36,234 nucleotides of DNA, from NCBI GenBank assembly GCA_904394685.1, contig CAJFNK010000018.1:1-36234 (forward strand). Reading direction: 5' to 3'. Under the pieces are notes generated by a model. The model saw nothing but the letters and a program-made list of their open reading frames with translations, was not told the origin of the DNA and did not search any database. Of the stretch, positions 17,059 through 24,564 are shown in pieces. The stretch comes from Candidatus Heritagella gallinarum (GTDB lineage: Bacteria; Bacillota; Clostridia; Oscillospirales; Acutalibacteraceae). The position numbers and the translations under genes were made by a program. Position 1 is the first letter of the stretch. Each line of letters starts with the position of its first letter.

Positions 17059-17083
17059 CTTGTTTCCCGCTCTGGGGTATGAT
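17055..17083 (+). promoter_or_regulatory. Probable promoter for the 69-aa gene and ADP-ribosylglycohydrolase
   Basis: GTGACT (17055-17060), 17 bases, TATGAT (17078-17083). It overlaps the terminase stop codon, so the two downstream genes can be expressed apart from the terminase. Confidence 0.5.
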
Positions 17084-17117
17084 AGACTGAAAAAAAGCAT
17101 AGATCGGAGGGTTTCCT

Positions 17118-17327
17118 ATGTTTTTGAAAAGAAAGACAGTTCCCCTCACCCCGCCGCCGGGACTTGGGAAAAAGGATATCGGTATCGAAAAAAGCATTTG
17201 TACCGGCGAAGCCGTCATCGGCTTTCGGGAACCCCACACCGGAAAGCTGCTGTTGGCGGTTCCGGCAAACAGCGAAAAGGAAATTGCGGATTTTTATCGC
17301 CGTTATGGTTTTGAGCCGCCAAAATGA
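17118..17327 (+). CDS. Small protein of unknown function (69 aa)
   Basis: A short basic protein with a good ribosome binding site (GGAGG) eight bases before the ATG. The N-terminus is basic and Pro-rich (LKRKTVPLTPPPGLGKK); the remainder looks like a small alpha/beta domain ending in EKEIADFYRRYGFEPPK. I recognise no family. It lies between the terminase large subunit and the ADP-ribosylglycohydrolase, 28 bases before the latter. It may belong to the phage-derived set or be an unrelated host gene. Confidence 0.6.
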   Translation: MFLKRKTVPLTPPPGLGKKDIGIEKSICTGEAVIGFREPHTGKLLLAVPANSEKEIADFYRRYGFEPPK

Positions 17328-17354
17328 TAAACAACACCAAGAGGGGGAAATAAA

Positions 17355-18311
17355 ATGGAACTACTTTACAAACAGATTCAAGATGGCATACTGGGACTGG
17401 CCGTGGGAGATGCTCTGGGTGTCCCCGTGGAGTTTCTTCCCAGAAGAAAGTTGAGATGGAGTCCGGTTGTGGAGATGCGAGCCTATGGTACCCACAACCA
17501 GCCTGCCGGTACCTGGTCTGACGACACCAGCATGACACTGTGTACACTGAAAAGCCTGACAAAGGGTGTGGACTATGACGACATTATGAACCGTTTTTGC
17601 CGTTGGGTGGACGATGGCTATATGACCGCTTATGGAAAGTTGTTCGATATCGGACGGACAACCCTCTATGCGCTGCGGTTATATCGTTCCGGTACGCCTG
17701 CGTTACAGTGCGGCGGAACCGATGTCCGGGACAATGGCAACGGCTCCCTGATGCGGATTTTGCCCGCTATTTTTTATCTGCGGCGGGAATACGGGGCAAC
17801 CTGCATGGACAATCCAGAAGCCTTTGAACTGATTCACAACCTTTCCAGATTGACCCACGGTCATGCAATCAGCCAGATTGCCTGTGGATTATACTGTTGT
17901 ATAGCAAATGACTTAATGAACGGAGCCACGCTTCAAGATGCGATTGATTCTGCTGCTTTGGTGCTGAAAAACTGGTATGGACTTCGGGAAGAATTTGTCC
18001 CTTGGATATCAGAATTTGATTTTTTAAACGCAGAAACACTGGCTGCTCTGCCGGAAGAAGCTATCAAAAGCAGCGGGTATGTGGTGGATACCTTGCAAGC
18101 TGCCCTGTGGTGTCTGATTACTAACCGTTCTTATCATGACTGTATGCTGAAAGCTGTCAATTTAGGCTACGATACCGATACAGTGGCTGCTGTCGCCGGC
18201 GGGGTGGCCGGTATCCTCTATGGTGCGGAATCGATTCCCGAAGACTGGCTGTATGTACTGGCGAAAAAAGAGGAGATAATCCGGCTGTGTGAAAACTTTC
18301 TTCCCGCCTAA
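17355..18311 (+). CDS. ADP-ribosylglycohydrolase (DraG/ARH family)
   Basis: A 318-aa all-helical enzyme that removes ADP-ribose from proteins or nucleic acids, or cleaves related ADP-ribose derivatives. The di-metal motifs are present: GLAVGDALG near the start, TWSDDTSM (about 53-60), NGSLMRILP in the middle, and the C-terminal LGYDTDTVAAVAGGVAGILYG whose DTDT carries metal ligands. A GGGGGA site precedes the ATG. It follows the 69-aa gene closely and precedes the ileS leader. Family members occur in metabolism, in NAD-linked regulation and in toxin or phage conflict; the target here is unknown. Confidence 0.9.
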   Translation: MELLYKQIQDGILGLAVGDALGVPVEFLPRRKLRWSPVVEMRAYGTHNQPAGTWSDDTSMTLCTLKSLTKGVDYDDIMNRFCRWVDDGYMTAYGKLFDIGRTTLYALRLYRSGTPALQCGGTDVRDNGNGSLMRILPAIFYLRREYGATCMDNPEAFELIHNLSRLTHGHAISQIACGLYCCIANDLMNGATLQDAIDSAALVLKNWYGLREEFVPWISEFDFLNAETLAALPEEAIKSSGYVVDTLQAALWCLITNRSYHDCMLKAVNLGYDTDTVAAVAGGVAGILYGAESIPEDWLYVLAKKEEIIRLCENFLPA

Positions 18312-18351
18312 ATTTTGTGCCGTAATCATGGGAAATTTCGCCCTTCTGCCC

Positions 18352-18380
18352 TTGACTTTTTGCACCGGATAGGATACCAT
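18352..18380 (+). promoter_or_regulatory. Promoter of the T-box/ileS transcript
   Basis: TTGACT (18352-18357), 17 bases, TACCAT (18375-18380). The start would fall about 20 bases before T-box stem I. Confidence 0.65.
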
Positions 18381-18406
18381 ATATCCATATAGCAAAAGAC
18401 GTTGAC

Positions 18407-18641
18407 AGAGAGAGTACGCAGGATGCCAATGCTCCAGCGAGCCGGGGACAGTGAAAGCCCGGTGCCACCGGTGCCTGACGGAAGATCACTCTACCAGTCG
18501 CAGGCTGAACAGGTTTCTCAGTAGGTTATGCCGGTTTCCCGCCGTTATCGGGAGCGCATATGATGGTATGCTGCGGAAAATAGGTGGTATAGCGAAGCTA
18601 CAAGCCTTCGTCCTGTTTTGCAGGAGGAAGGCTTTTTTATT
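18407..18641 (+). promoter_or_regulatory. T-box leader (tRNA-Ile sensing)
   Basis: Stem I begins with AGAGAGT (18407 on) and closes with ACTCT after GAAG-ATC; ATC at 18485-18487 is the likely specifier codon, reading isoleucine. The T-box core AGGTGGTATAGCG (18582-18594) pairs with the uncharged tRNA 3' end. The terminator follows: AAGCCTTCGTCCTG against CAGGAGGAAGGC, then six T (18602-18638). Uncharged tRNA-Ile would hold the antiterminator and let ileS be made. The match of specifier and downstream gene is strong internal support. Confidence 0.92.
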
Positions 18642-18706
18642 TGCCCCGTGTTTTTGCCCCCGTGGCCCATCGGTTATTTCAGGATGAATCAAAAGGAGGA
18701 AACACC

Positions 18707-21700
18707 ATGTACAACAAGGTACCCACAAATCTGAATTTTGTGGAACGGGAAAAACAGGTGGAAGAATTCTGGCGTCAGGAACACATCTTTGAAAAAAGCA
18801 TGGAGATGCGGAAGGACTCCCCCAACTACACGTTCTACGACGGCCCGCCTACCGCTAACGGCAAACCCCACATCGGCCATGTTCTTACCCGTGTTATCAA
18901 GGACATGATCCCCCGTTATCGCACCATGAAGGGCTATGACGTCCCCCGCAAAGCTGGTTGGGATACCCACGGCCTGCCGGTTGAGCTGGAAGTGGAAAAA
19001 CTGCTGGGTCTGGACGGCAAAGAGCAGATCGAGGAATATGGTCTGGAGCCGTTTATTGAGAAGTGTAAGGAAAGTGTTTGGAAATACAAGGGGATGTGGG
19101 AAGATTTTTCCGGCACTGTTGGCTTCTGGGCCGATATGGAACATCCCTATGTTACCTATCACAACGAGTTTATCGAGTCCGAATGGTGGGCATTAAAGCA
19201 GATTTGGGAAAAGGGCCTGCTGTATAAGGGCTTTAAGATCGTTCCCTATTGCCCCCGCTGCGGAACCCCTCTTTCCAGCCACGAGGTGGCGCAGGGCTAT
19301 AAAGACGTGAAAGAGCGCTCTGCAATCGCCCGTTTCCGCCTGAAAGACGAGGACGCTTCTTTCCTCGCATGGACGACCACCCCCTGGACCCTGCCCTCGA
19401 ATGTGGCGCTGTGCGTCAACCCGGCAGAGGAATATGTCAAGGTCAAGATGAACGAGGACGGCCAGGTGTATTATCTGGCACACGCCCTGTGCGACACCGT
19501 ACTGGGCGAGGGTACCTACACCGTCCTGGAGAGCTTTACCGGCAAGGAGCTGGAATACAAAGAATATGAGCCGCTGTTCCGTTATGTCAGCCCCAAAGAG
19601 AAGTGCTGGTATGTCACCTGTGACGACTATGTCACCCTGACCGACGGTACCGGCGTGGTTCATATCGCTCCCGCTTTTGGTGAGGACGATGCCAACGTGG
19701 GCCGCAGATATGGCCTGCCTTTTGTCCAGCTGGTTGACGCCAAGGGCGAAATGACCGCTGAAACCGAATGGCCGGGTGTGTTCTGCAAAGACGCCGACAA
19801 GGAAGTGCTGAAGAATCTGGAAAGCCGTGGACTTTTGTTCTCTGCTCCCCAGTTCACCCACAGCTATCCCCACTGCTGGCGCTGCGACACCCCCTTGATC
19901 TATTATGCCCGTGACAGCTGGTTCATCAAGATGACCGCTGTAAAGGACGATTTGATCCGCAACAACAACACCATCAACTGGATTCCCGAAACCATTGGCA
20001 AGGGACGCTTTGGCGACTGGCTGGAGAACGTGCAGGATTGGGGCATCAGCCGAAACCGCTATTGGGGCACCCCGCTGAACATCTGGGAATGTGAGTGCGG
20101 CCACCGCCACGCTATCGGCAGCATTGAGGAACTGAAATCCATGTCCCCCAACTGCCCCGACGAAATCGAGCTGCACCGCCCGTTTATCGACGCTGTGACC
20201 ATCACCTGCCCCCACTGCGGCAAGCAGATGAAGCGTGTTCCCGAAGTGATCGACTGCTGGTTCGATTCCGGCTCCATGCCCTTTGCCCAGCATCACTATC
20301 CCTTTGAGAACCATGACCTGTTTGAGCAGCAGTTCCCGGCAGACTTTATCTCTGAGGCAGTTGACCAGACCCGTGGCTGGTTCTATTCCCTGCTGGCAAT
20401 CTCCACTTTGATCTTCAACAAGGCTCCGTTTAAGAATGTTATCGTGTTGGGACATGTGCAGGATGAAAACGGCCAGAAGATGTCCAAGTCCAAGGGCAAC
20501 GCCGTTGATCCCTTTGACGCACTGGAAACCTATGGCGCTGATGCGATCCGCTGGTATTTCTATACCAACTCCGCCCCCTGGCTGCCCAACCGTTTCCACG
20601 GCAAGGCTGTGCGGGAGGGTCAGCGCAAGTTTATGTCCACCCTGTGGAACACCTATGCTTTCTATGTGCTGTATGCCAACATCGACGAATTTGACCCCAA
20701 CCAGCATGAATGGAAGAAAGACACCCTTTCTGTTATGGACAAGTGGCTGCTTTCCAAGCTGAACAGCATGGTCAAGACCGTTGACAACAATCTGGAAAAC
20801 TACCGGATTCCCGAAGCCGCCCGTGCGCTGCAGGAATTTGTAGACGACATGAGCAACTGGTATGTGCGCCGCAGCCGCCAGCGCTTCTGGGGCAAAGAGC
20901 TGACACAGGACAAGATCAACGCCTACAAGACCCTGTATACGGCGCTGGTCACCACCGCCAAGGCGGCCGCTCCGATGATCCCGTTTATGACAGAGGATAT
21001 CTATCGCAACCTGGTGTGCAGCGTGGACAAGAACGCCCCCGAAAGCGTTCACCTGTGCGACTTCCCGGTGTGTGACGAAAGCGCCATCGACCCCGAACTG
21101 GAGCGCCAGATGGAGCAGGTGCTGCAAATCGTGGCGCTGGGCCGTGCCGCCCGCAACGAGGCCAGCATCAAGAACCGCCAGCCGGTGGCACAGATGTTTG
21201 TCCGGGCTGAGTTTGAATCCGACCCGCTGTTCCAGACGGTTATCGCCGAGGAGCTGAACGTGAAGGAGCTGCACTTTGTCAGCGATGCTTCCAAGTTCAC
21301 CAACTACACCTTTAAGCCGCAGCTGCGTCTGCTGGGCCGCAAGTTTGGCAAGCAGATCAACGAGGTTAAGACCGCACTGGCAGAGCTGGACGGCGCCAAG
21401 GCCAAGCAGGAGCTGGACGAAACCGGCAAGCTGACCATCACCCTCTCTACCGGGGAAGCTTCTCTCACCGAAGAAGAGCTGCTGATTGAAACCTCCCAGA
21501 TGGAAGGCTTTGCTACCATCAGCGACCGTGGCGTAACAGTGGTGCTGGACACCCGCCTGACCCCCGAACTCATCGAGGAAGGCTTTGTGCGGGAGATCAT
21601 CAGCAAGATTCAGTCCATGCGCCGTGACGCTGATTTCGATGTGCTGGATCACATCAATATCACCGCCAAGGGCAGCGATAAGGTACTCTCCATCCTCACC

Positions 21701-21832
21701 GCCCATCAAGAGGAGATCAGCCATGACACGCTGGCAGACAGCATCACCGTTGGCGAGCCCACCGGCACAGTGGCCGAATGGGATATCAACGGCGAAAGCG
21801 CTGTGTTCGGCGTTGAAGTGGTAGGAAAATAA
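18707..21832 (+). CDS. ileS: Isoleucyl-tRNA synthetase, long (type 2) form
   Basis: A 1041-aa class I synthetase. The HIGH motif is at residues 55-58 (GKPHIGH), KMSKS at 591-595, and there is a CP1 editing domain between them. Cys pairs CPRCG and CPHCG look like zinc sites in the inserted regions. Length and the N-terminal wording (NFVEREKQVEEFW, PPTANGKPHIGH) point to the type 2, eukaryote-like IleRS rather than the roughly 930-aa type 1 form; type 2 enzymes are generally less sensitive to mupirocin. AAAGGAGGA precedes the ATG. It is controlled by the T-box upstream and ends at a terminator. Confidence 0.96.
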   Translation: MYNKVPTNLNFVEREKQVEEFWRQEHIFEKSMEMRKDSPNYTFYDGPPTANGKPHIGHVLTRVIKDMIPRYRTMKGYDVPRKAGWDTHGLPVELEVEKLLGLDGKEQIEEYGLEPFIEKCKESVWKYKGMWEDFSGTVGFWADMEHPYVTYHNEFIESEWWALKQIWEKGLLYKGFKIVPYCPRCGTPLSSHEVAQGYKDVKERSAIARFRLKDEDASFLAWTTTPWTLPSNVALCVNPAEEYVKVKMNEDGQVYYLAHALCDTVLGEGTYTVLESFTGKELEYKEYEPLFRYVSPKEKCWYVTCDDYVTLTDGTGVVHIAPAFGEDDANVGRRYGLPFVQLVDAKGEMTAETEWPGVFCKDADKEVLKNLESRGLLFSAPQFTHSYPHCWRCDTPLIYYARDSWFIKMTAVKDDLIRNNNTINWIPETIGKGRFGDWLENVQDWGISRNRYWGTPLNIWECECGHRHAIGSIEELKSMSPNCPDEIELHRPFIDAVTITCPHCGKQMKRVPEVIDCWFDSGSMPFAQHHYPFENHDLFEQQFPADFISEAVDQTRGWFYSLLAISTLIFNKAPFKNVIVLGHVQDENGQKMSKSKGNAVDPFDALETYGADAIRWYFYTNSAPWLPNRFHGKAVREGQRKFMSTLWNTYAFYVLYANIDEFDPNQHEWKKDTLSVMDKWLLSKLNSMVKTVDNNLENYRIPEAARALQEFVDDMSNWYVRRSRQRFWGKELTQDKINAYKTLYTALVTTAKAAAPMIPFMTEDIYRNLVCSVDKNAPESVHLCDFPVCDESAIDPELERQMEQVLQIVALGRAARNEASIKNRQPVAQMFVRAEFESDPLFQTVIAEELNVKELHFVSDASKFTNYTFKPQLRLLGRKFGKQINEVKTALAELDGAKAKQELDETGKLTITLSTGEASLTEEELLIETSQMEGFATISDRGVTVVLDTRLTPELIEEGFVREIISKIQSMRRDADFDVLDHINITAKGSDKVLSILTAHQEEISHDTLADSITVGEPTGTVAEWDINGESAVFGVEVVGK

Positions 21833-21845
21833 AATCATAACGAGC

Positions 21846-21874
21846 AAAACCGGTCAGGATTCTGGCCGGTTTTT
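21846..21874 (+). terminator. Intrinsic terminator after ileS
   Basis: AAAACCGGTCA and TGGCCGGTTTT pair (one G-U) around a six-base loop and run into the T-tract. Confidence 0.85.
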
Positions 21875-21931
21875 CAGTCTGTCAAAAAAGGTTTACGTTA
21901 CTGGTAGATTGCACAAAGTGGTAGTTTTACA

Positions 21932-22091
21932 AGGGGAAACCCCAGACGTGGGTTTCCCCTCAAAACAGCCCACTGGGCTGTTTTTTCACCCTTTCCTGCG
22001 TTTTCGGAGTATAAAAAGTTCCGCTCTCTGCGGAGAGCGGCCAAAAGGGCGCCGCCCTTTTGGATTTCCTGCCACCTTTTATAAAAGGTGG
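21932..22091. repeat. Array of five perfect palindromic hairpins upstream of portal
   Basis: Five perfect stems follow one another in 160 bases: AGGGGAAACCC/GGGTTTCCCCT (21932-21960), AAAACAGCCC/GGGCTGTTTT (21962-21984), CCGCTCTC/GAGAGCGG (22021-22040), CCAAAAGGGC/GCCCTTTTGG (22041-22063) and CCACCTTTTA/TAAAAGGTGG (22072-22091). Each has a different sequence, so this is not a CRISPR or a simple tandem repeat. The second ends in six T and could be a terminator. No gene is visible in the gap of 21875-22255. The array may be a REP-like or MITE-like element, or the remains of stacked terminators. Confidence 0.8.
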
Positions 22092-22189
22092 ACGAAAATT
22101 TTAAGTTGCGAATAAACCACAGCAAAACAACATCCTACTTCCACGCAAACAGTTTTTTAAAAAACCGGGGAGCATGGTTTTTTCCGCTT

Positions 22190-22238
22190 CGTTACAATAA
22201 CGACTGTAACGAAATGTTTCCTCAAAACGCATTTGAGG
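22190..22238 (+). promoter_or_regulatory. Two further inverted repeats in the portal gene leader
   Basis: CGTTAC/GTAACG (22190-22195 and 22206-22211) and CCTCAAA/TTTGAGG (22220-22226 and 22232-22238). The second ends three bases before the ribosome binding site AAAGGAAGG, so it may affect initiation. A -10-like TACAAT at 22193-22198 has no good -35. Confidence 0.45.
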
Positions 22239-22255
22239 AGAAAGGAAGGAACCCT

Positions 22256-24073
22256 ATGAAACAGGAAGCAACACAGCCCGTTCTCCCCGAAATCCCTCCA
22301 GTCATCGGGGCGGCGGAAGTCCGGGCGGCCGCCGAGATTTTGAAACAGTACCGACAGGGCAAGGCCAATCTGGAAAAACGGGTGATTGAAAACGAACAGT
22401 GGTTCAAGCTGCGCCACTGGGGGCAGATGCGCCGCAGCTCTTCTGGCAACGACCCGGAGCCTGCCTCCGGCTGGCTGTTCAACTCGATTGCCAACAAGCA
22501 CGCAGATGCTATGGACAACTATCCGGAGCCAACCGTTCTCCCAAGAGAGCAAAGCGACCAGAAAACCGCTCAGGTTCTGGGCGCTATCCTGCCGGTGATT
22601 CTGGAGCGCAACGGGTTTGAAAAGACGTATTCGGATGTGTGGTGGAAAAAGCTGAAAAGCGGCACCGGCATCTATGGCGTGTTCTGGAACCCTTCGCTGG
22701 AAAACGGCCTGGGCGACATCGACATCCATCCGGTGGATGTGCTCAGCATCTTCTGGGAGCCGGGAATCCTGGATTTACAGAACAGCCGCAACCTTTTTAC
22801 CGTGGAGCTGGTGGACAACCAGGTGCTGGAAGAACAATATCCGCAGCTTTTGGGAACGCTGCACACCCCCTCGCTGGAAACCGGACGCTATCTCTATGAC
22901 GATTTTGTGGATACCAGCGACAAATCCGCTGTGGTAGACTGGTATTATAAGCGGGATGGGCGGCTGCACTACTGCAAGTTTGTCAACGAAACCGTGCTGT
23001 TTGCCAGCGAAAACGACCCGGTGCTGCGGGAAACCGGCTGGTATGACCACGGCCAATATCCTTTTGCCATTGACCCCCTGTTCCCCGAAGAAGGGACGCC
23101 CGCCGGGTTTGGATACATCGATGTGATGAAGGACTGCCAGATGTATATCGACCGGCTGAACCAGGCGCTGATGCGCCACGCCATGATGGCCTCCCGCAAG
23201 CGCTATTTTATCCGGGACAACGGCTCGGTGAACGAAAAGGAATTTGCCGACTGGAACCGGGATTTTATCCATGTGGCAGGCTCCGGGCTGGGCGAGGACA
23301 GCATCCGGGAGGTGGACATTGCGCCCATCGACAACCTGATTCCCTCTCTTTTGAGCCAGAAAATCGACGAATTGAAGGAAACCAGCGGCAACCGGGACTT
23401 TTCGCAGGGAAGCACCAGCGGCGGCGTGACGGCGGCCAGCGCCATTGCCGCCCTGCAAGAAGCGGGCAGCAAGCTCTCCCGTGATATGATTAAGGGCAGC
23501 TACCGGGCTTTTGCACAGGTGAACTATCTGTGCATCGAGCTGATTCGCCAGTTCTACACCGAGCCCCGCTGCTTCCGCATTGCCGGAAACGACGGCGAGG
23601 AGTTTTTCCAGATGGACAACCGGGGGCTGGCTCCGCAGTCGCAGGGAACCGCCTTTGGGCTGGAAATGGGCGAACGCCTGCCGGTTTTTGATATCCGTAT
23701 CGTCAGCCAGAAGTCCTCTCCGTTTAGCAAAGCGGCGCAGAATGAGCTGGCCAAGGAATTATACTCCATGGGATTTTTCCGGCCTGATATGGGCGAGCAG
23801 TCGATGGCGGTGCTGGAGATGATGGACTTTGAGGGCAAGGAGATGGTTCGCAAATCGATTGCACAGAACCTGAACATGTGGAAGCAGCTCTCCAAGATGC
23901 AGGAGCAGCTGACGCTGCTGGCCAAAGCCGCCGCCAAGGAGAACGCCGCCGGTGGTGCGGCTCAATCGACAACGCCCGATGGAGCGCAGGGCAACGGCAC
24001 GCCGTCCGGCGATGTACTGCCCAACAATCCCCCATCCGGCAAGCCACAGGCCAAAGCGCCTGCCGCCACATGA
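22256..24073 (+). CDS. Phage portal protein (P22-portal-like), apparently intact
   Basis: A 605-aa protein with the order of the P22-type portal: N-terminal helical region (about 20-55), then the segment with LFNSIANKHADAMDNYPEP, a wing/stem core with KSGTGIYGVFW and PVDVLSIFWEPG, and a Pro/Gly/Ala-rich disordered tail (about 570-605). Portals are dodecameric rings through which the terminase loads DNA. The ATG at 22256 follows AAAGGAAGG. The stop overlaps the start of the Prp-like gene (ATGA). No capsid or scaffold gene follows. GC and codon use resemble those of host genes. Confidence 0.88.
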   Translation: MKQEATQPVLPEIPPVIGAAEVRAAAEILKQYRQGKANLEKRVIENEQWFKLRHWGQMRRSSSGNDPEPASGWLFNSIANKHADAMDNYPEPTVLPREQSDQKTAQVLGAILPVILERNGFEKTYSDVWWKKLKSGTGIYGVFWNPSLENGLGDIDIHPVDVLSIFWEPGILDLQNSRNLFTVELVDNQVLEEQYPQLLGTLHTPSLETGRYLYDDFVDTSDKSAVVDWYYKRDGRLHYCKFVNETVLFASENDPVLRETGWYDHGQYPFAIDPLFPEEGTPAGFGYIDVMKDCQMYIDRLNQALMRHAMMASRKRYFIRDNGSVNEKEFADWNRDFIHVAGSGLGEDSIREVDIAPIDNLIPSLLSQKIDELKETSGNRDFSQGSTSGGVTAASAIAALQEAGSKLSRDMIKGSYRAFAQVNYLCIELIRQFYTEPRCFRIAGNDGEEFFQMDNRGLAPQSQGTAFGLEMGERLPVFDIRIVSQKSSPFSKAAQNELAKELYSMGFFRPDMGEQSMAVLEMMDFEGKEMVRKSIAQNLNMWKQLSKMQEQLTLLAKAAAKENAAGGAAQSTTPDGAQGNGTPSGDVLPNNPPSGKPQAKAPAAT

Positions 24074-24414
24074 CCCAGATTCTATTTGAGCAGCGGGGAG
24101 CGTCTATTTCGGTTATGATTCTCGGACATGCCGGATATGCGCCACTTGGAAAAGACCTTGTGTGTGCAGGGGTTTCCACGCTGGCGTTCACATTGGTGCA
24201 GTCGCTGCGCCGGGAAGAAGCCGCCGGGAATTTGTGTGACCTGCAAGTTTCGATTCTGCCGGGAAGGGTTTCGGCGTCCTTCCAAATCGCTGAAACCACG
24301 CTGACGGGTTCGCTCTGCGGCACTTTGCAAACCATTCAAGAGGGCTTTTCTCTGCTGGCGCAGCGGTATCCCGATTATGTCCGGCTGGAAAGCACGCTGC
24401 CGGATAATAAATAG
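24070..24414 (+). CDS. Prp-family cysteine protease linked to portal
   Basis: A 114-aa protein matching the ribosomal-processing cysteine protease Prp (DUF464/YsxB). The signature GHAGYAPLGKDLVCAGVS holds the catalytic His20 and Cys32, with the same 12-residue spacing as in characterised Prp. Prp normally trims the N-terminus of ribosomal protein L27 and lies between rplU and rpmA; in S. aureus it also cleaves capsid and scaffold proteins of phage 80alpha. This copy is instead translationally coupled to a portal gene by a four-base overlap, which suggests a prohead maturation role or origin. No ribosomal protein gene is near. Confidence 0.85.
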   Translation: MTQILFEQRGASISVMILGHAGYAPLGKDLVCAGVSTLAFTLVQSLRREEAAGNLCDLQVSILPGRVSASFQIAETTLTGSLCGTLQTIQEGFSLLAQRYPDYVRLESTLPDNK

Positions 24415-24426
24415 TCCCACCAAACA

Positions 24427-24467
24427 AGGGTGTATCCTCCCACAATCGGGCTGGATACGCCCTTTTT
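24427..24467 (+). terminator. Intrinsic terminator after portal-prp
   Basis: GGGTGTATCC (24428-24437) and GGATACGCCC (24453-24462) pair with one G-U around a 15-base loop, followed by TTTTT. Confidence 0.85.
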
Positions 24468-24513
24468 GCATGGGCTGAAATTCACACGGAATCTGGCGGT
24501 GTGTTGCAGGATA

Positions 24514-24522
24514 TGCTATACT
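24514..24522 (+). promoter_or_regulatory. Extended -10 promoter for coaBC
   Basis: TGCTATACT gives an extended -10 (TG-N-TATACT) about 40 bases before coaBC; the -35 is weak. Confidence 0.55.
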
Positions 24523-24564
24523 ATCATCAGAAACCGTATGCAGAGCTGACAAGGAGGAACCGTT

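Noticed and set aside
19193-21847. An 884-codon open frame on the minus strand opposite ileS
   Set aside because: It mirrors the codons of ileS, whose start, motifs and T-box are clear. It has no ribosome binding site and no recognisable domain.
21932-22091. CRISPR array
   Set aside because: The stems are palindromes of different sequence without a repeated unit or uniform spacers, and no cas genes are near.
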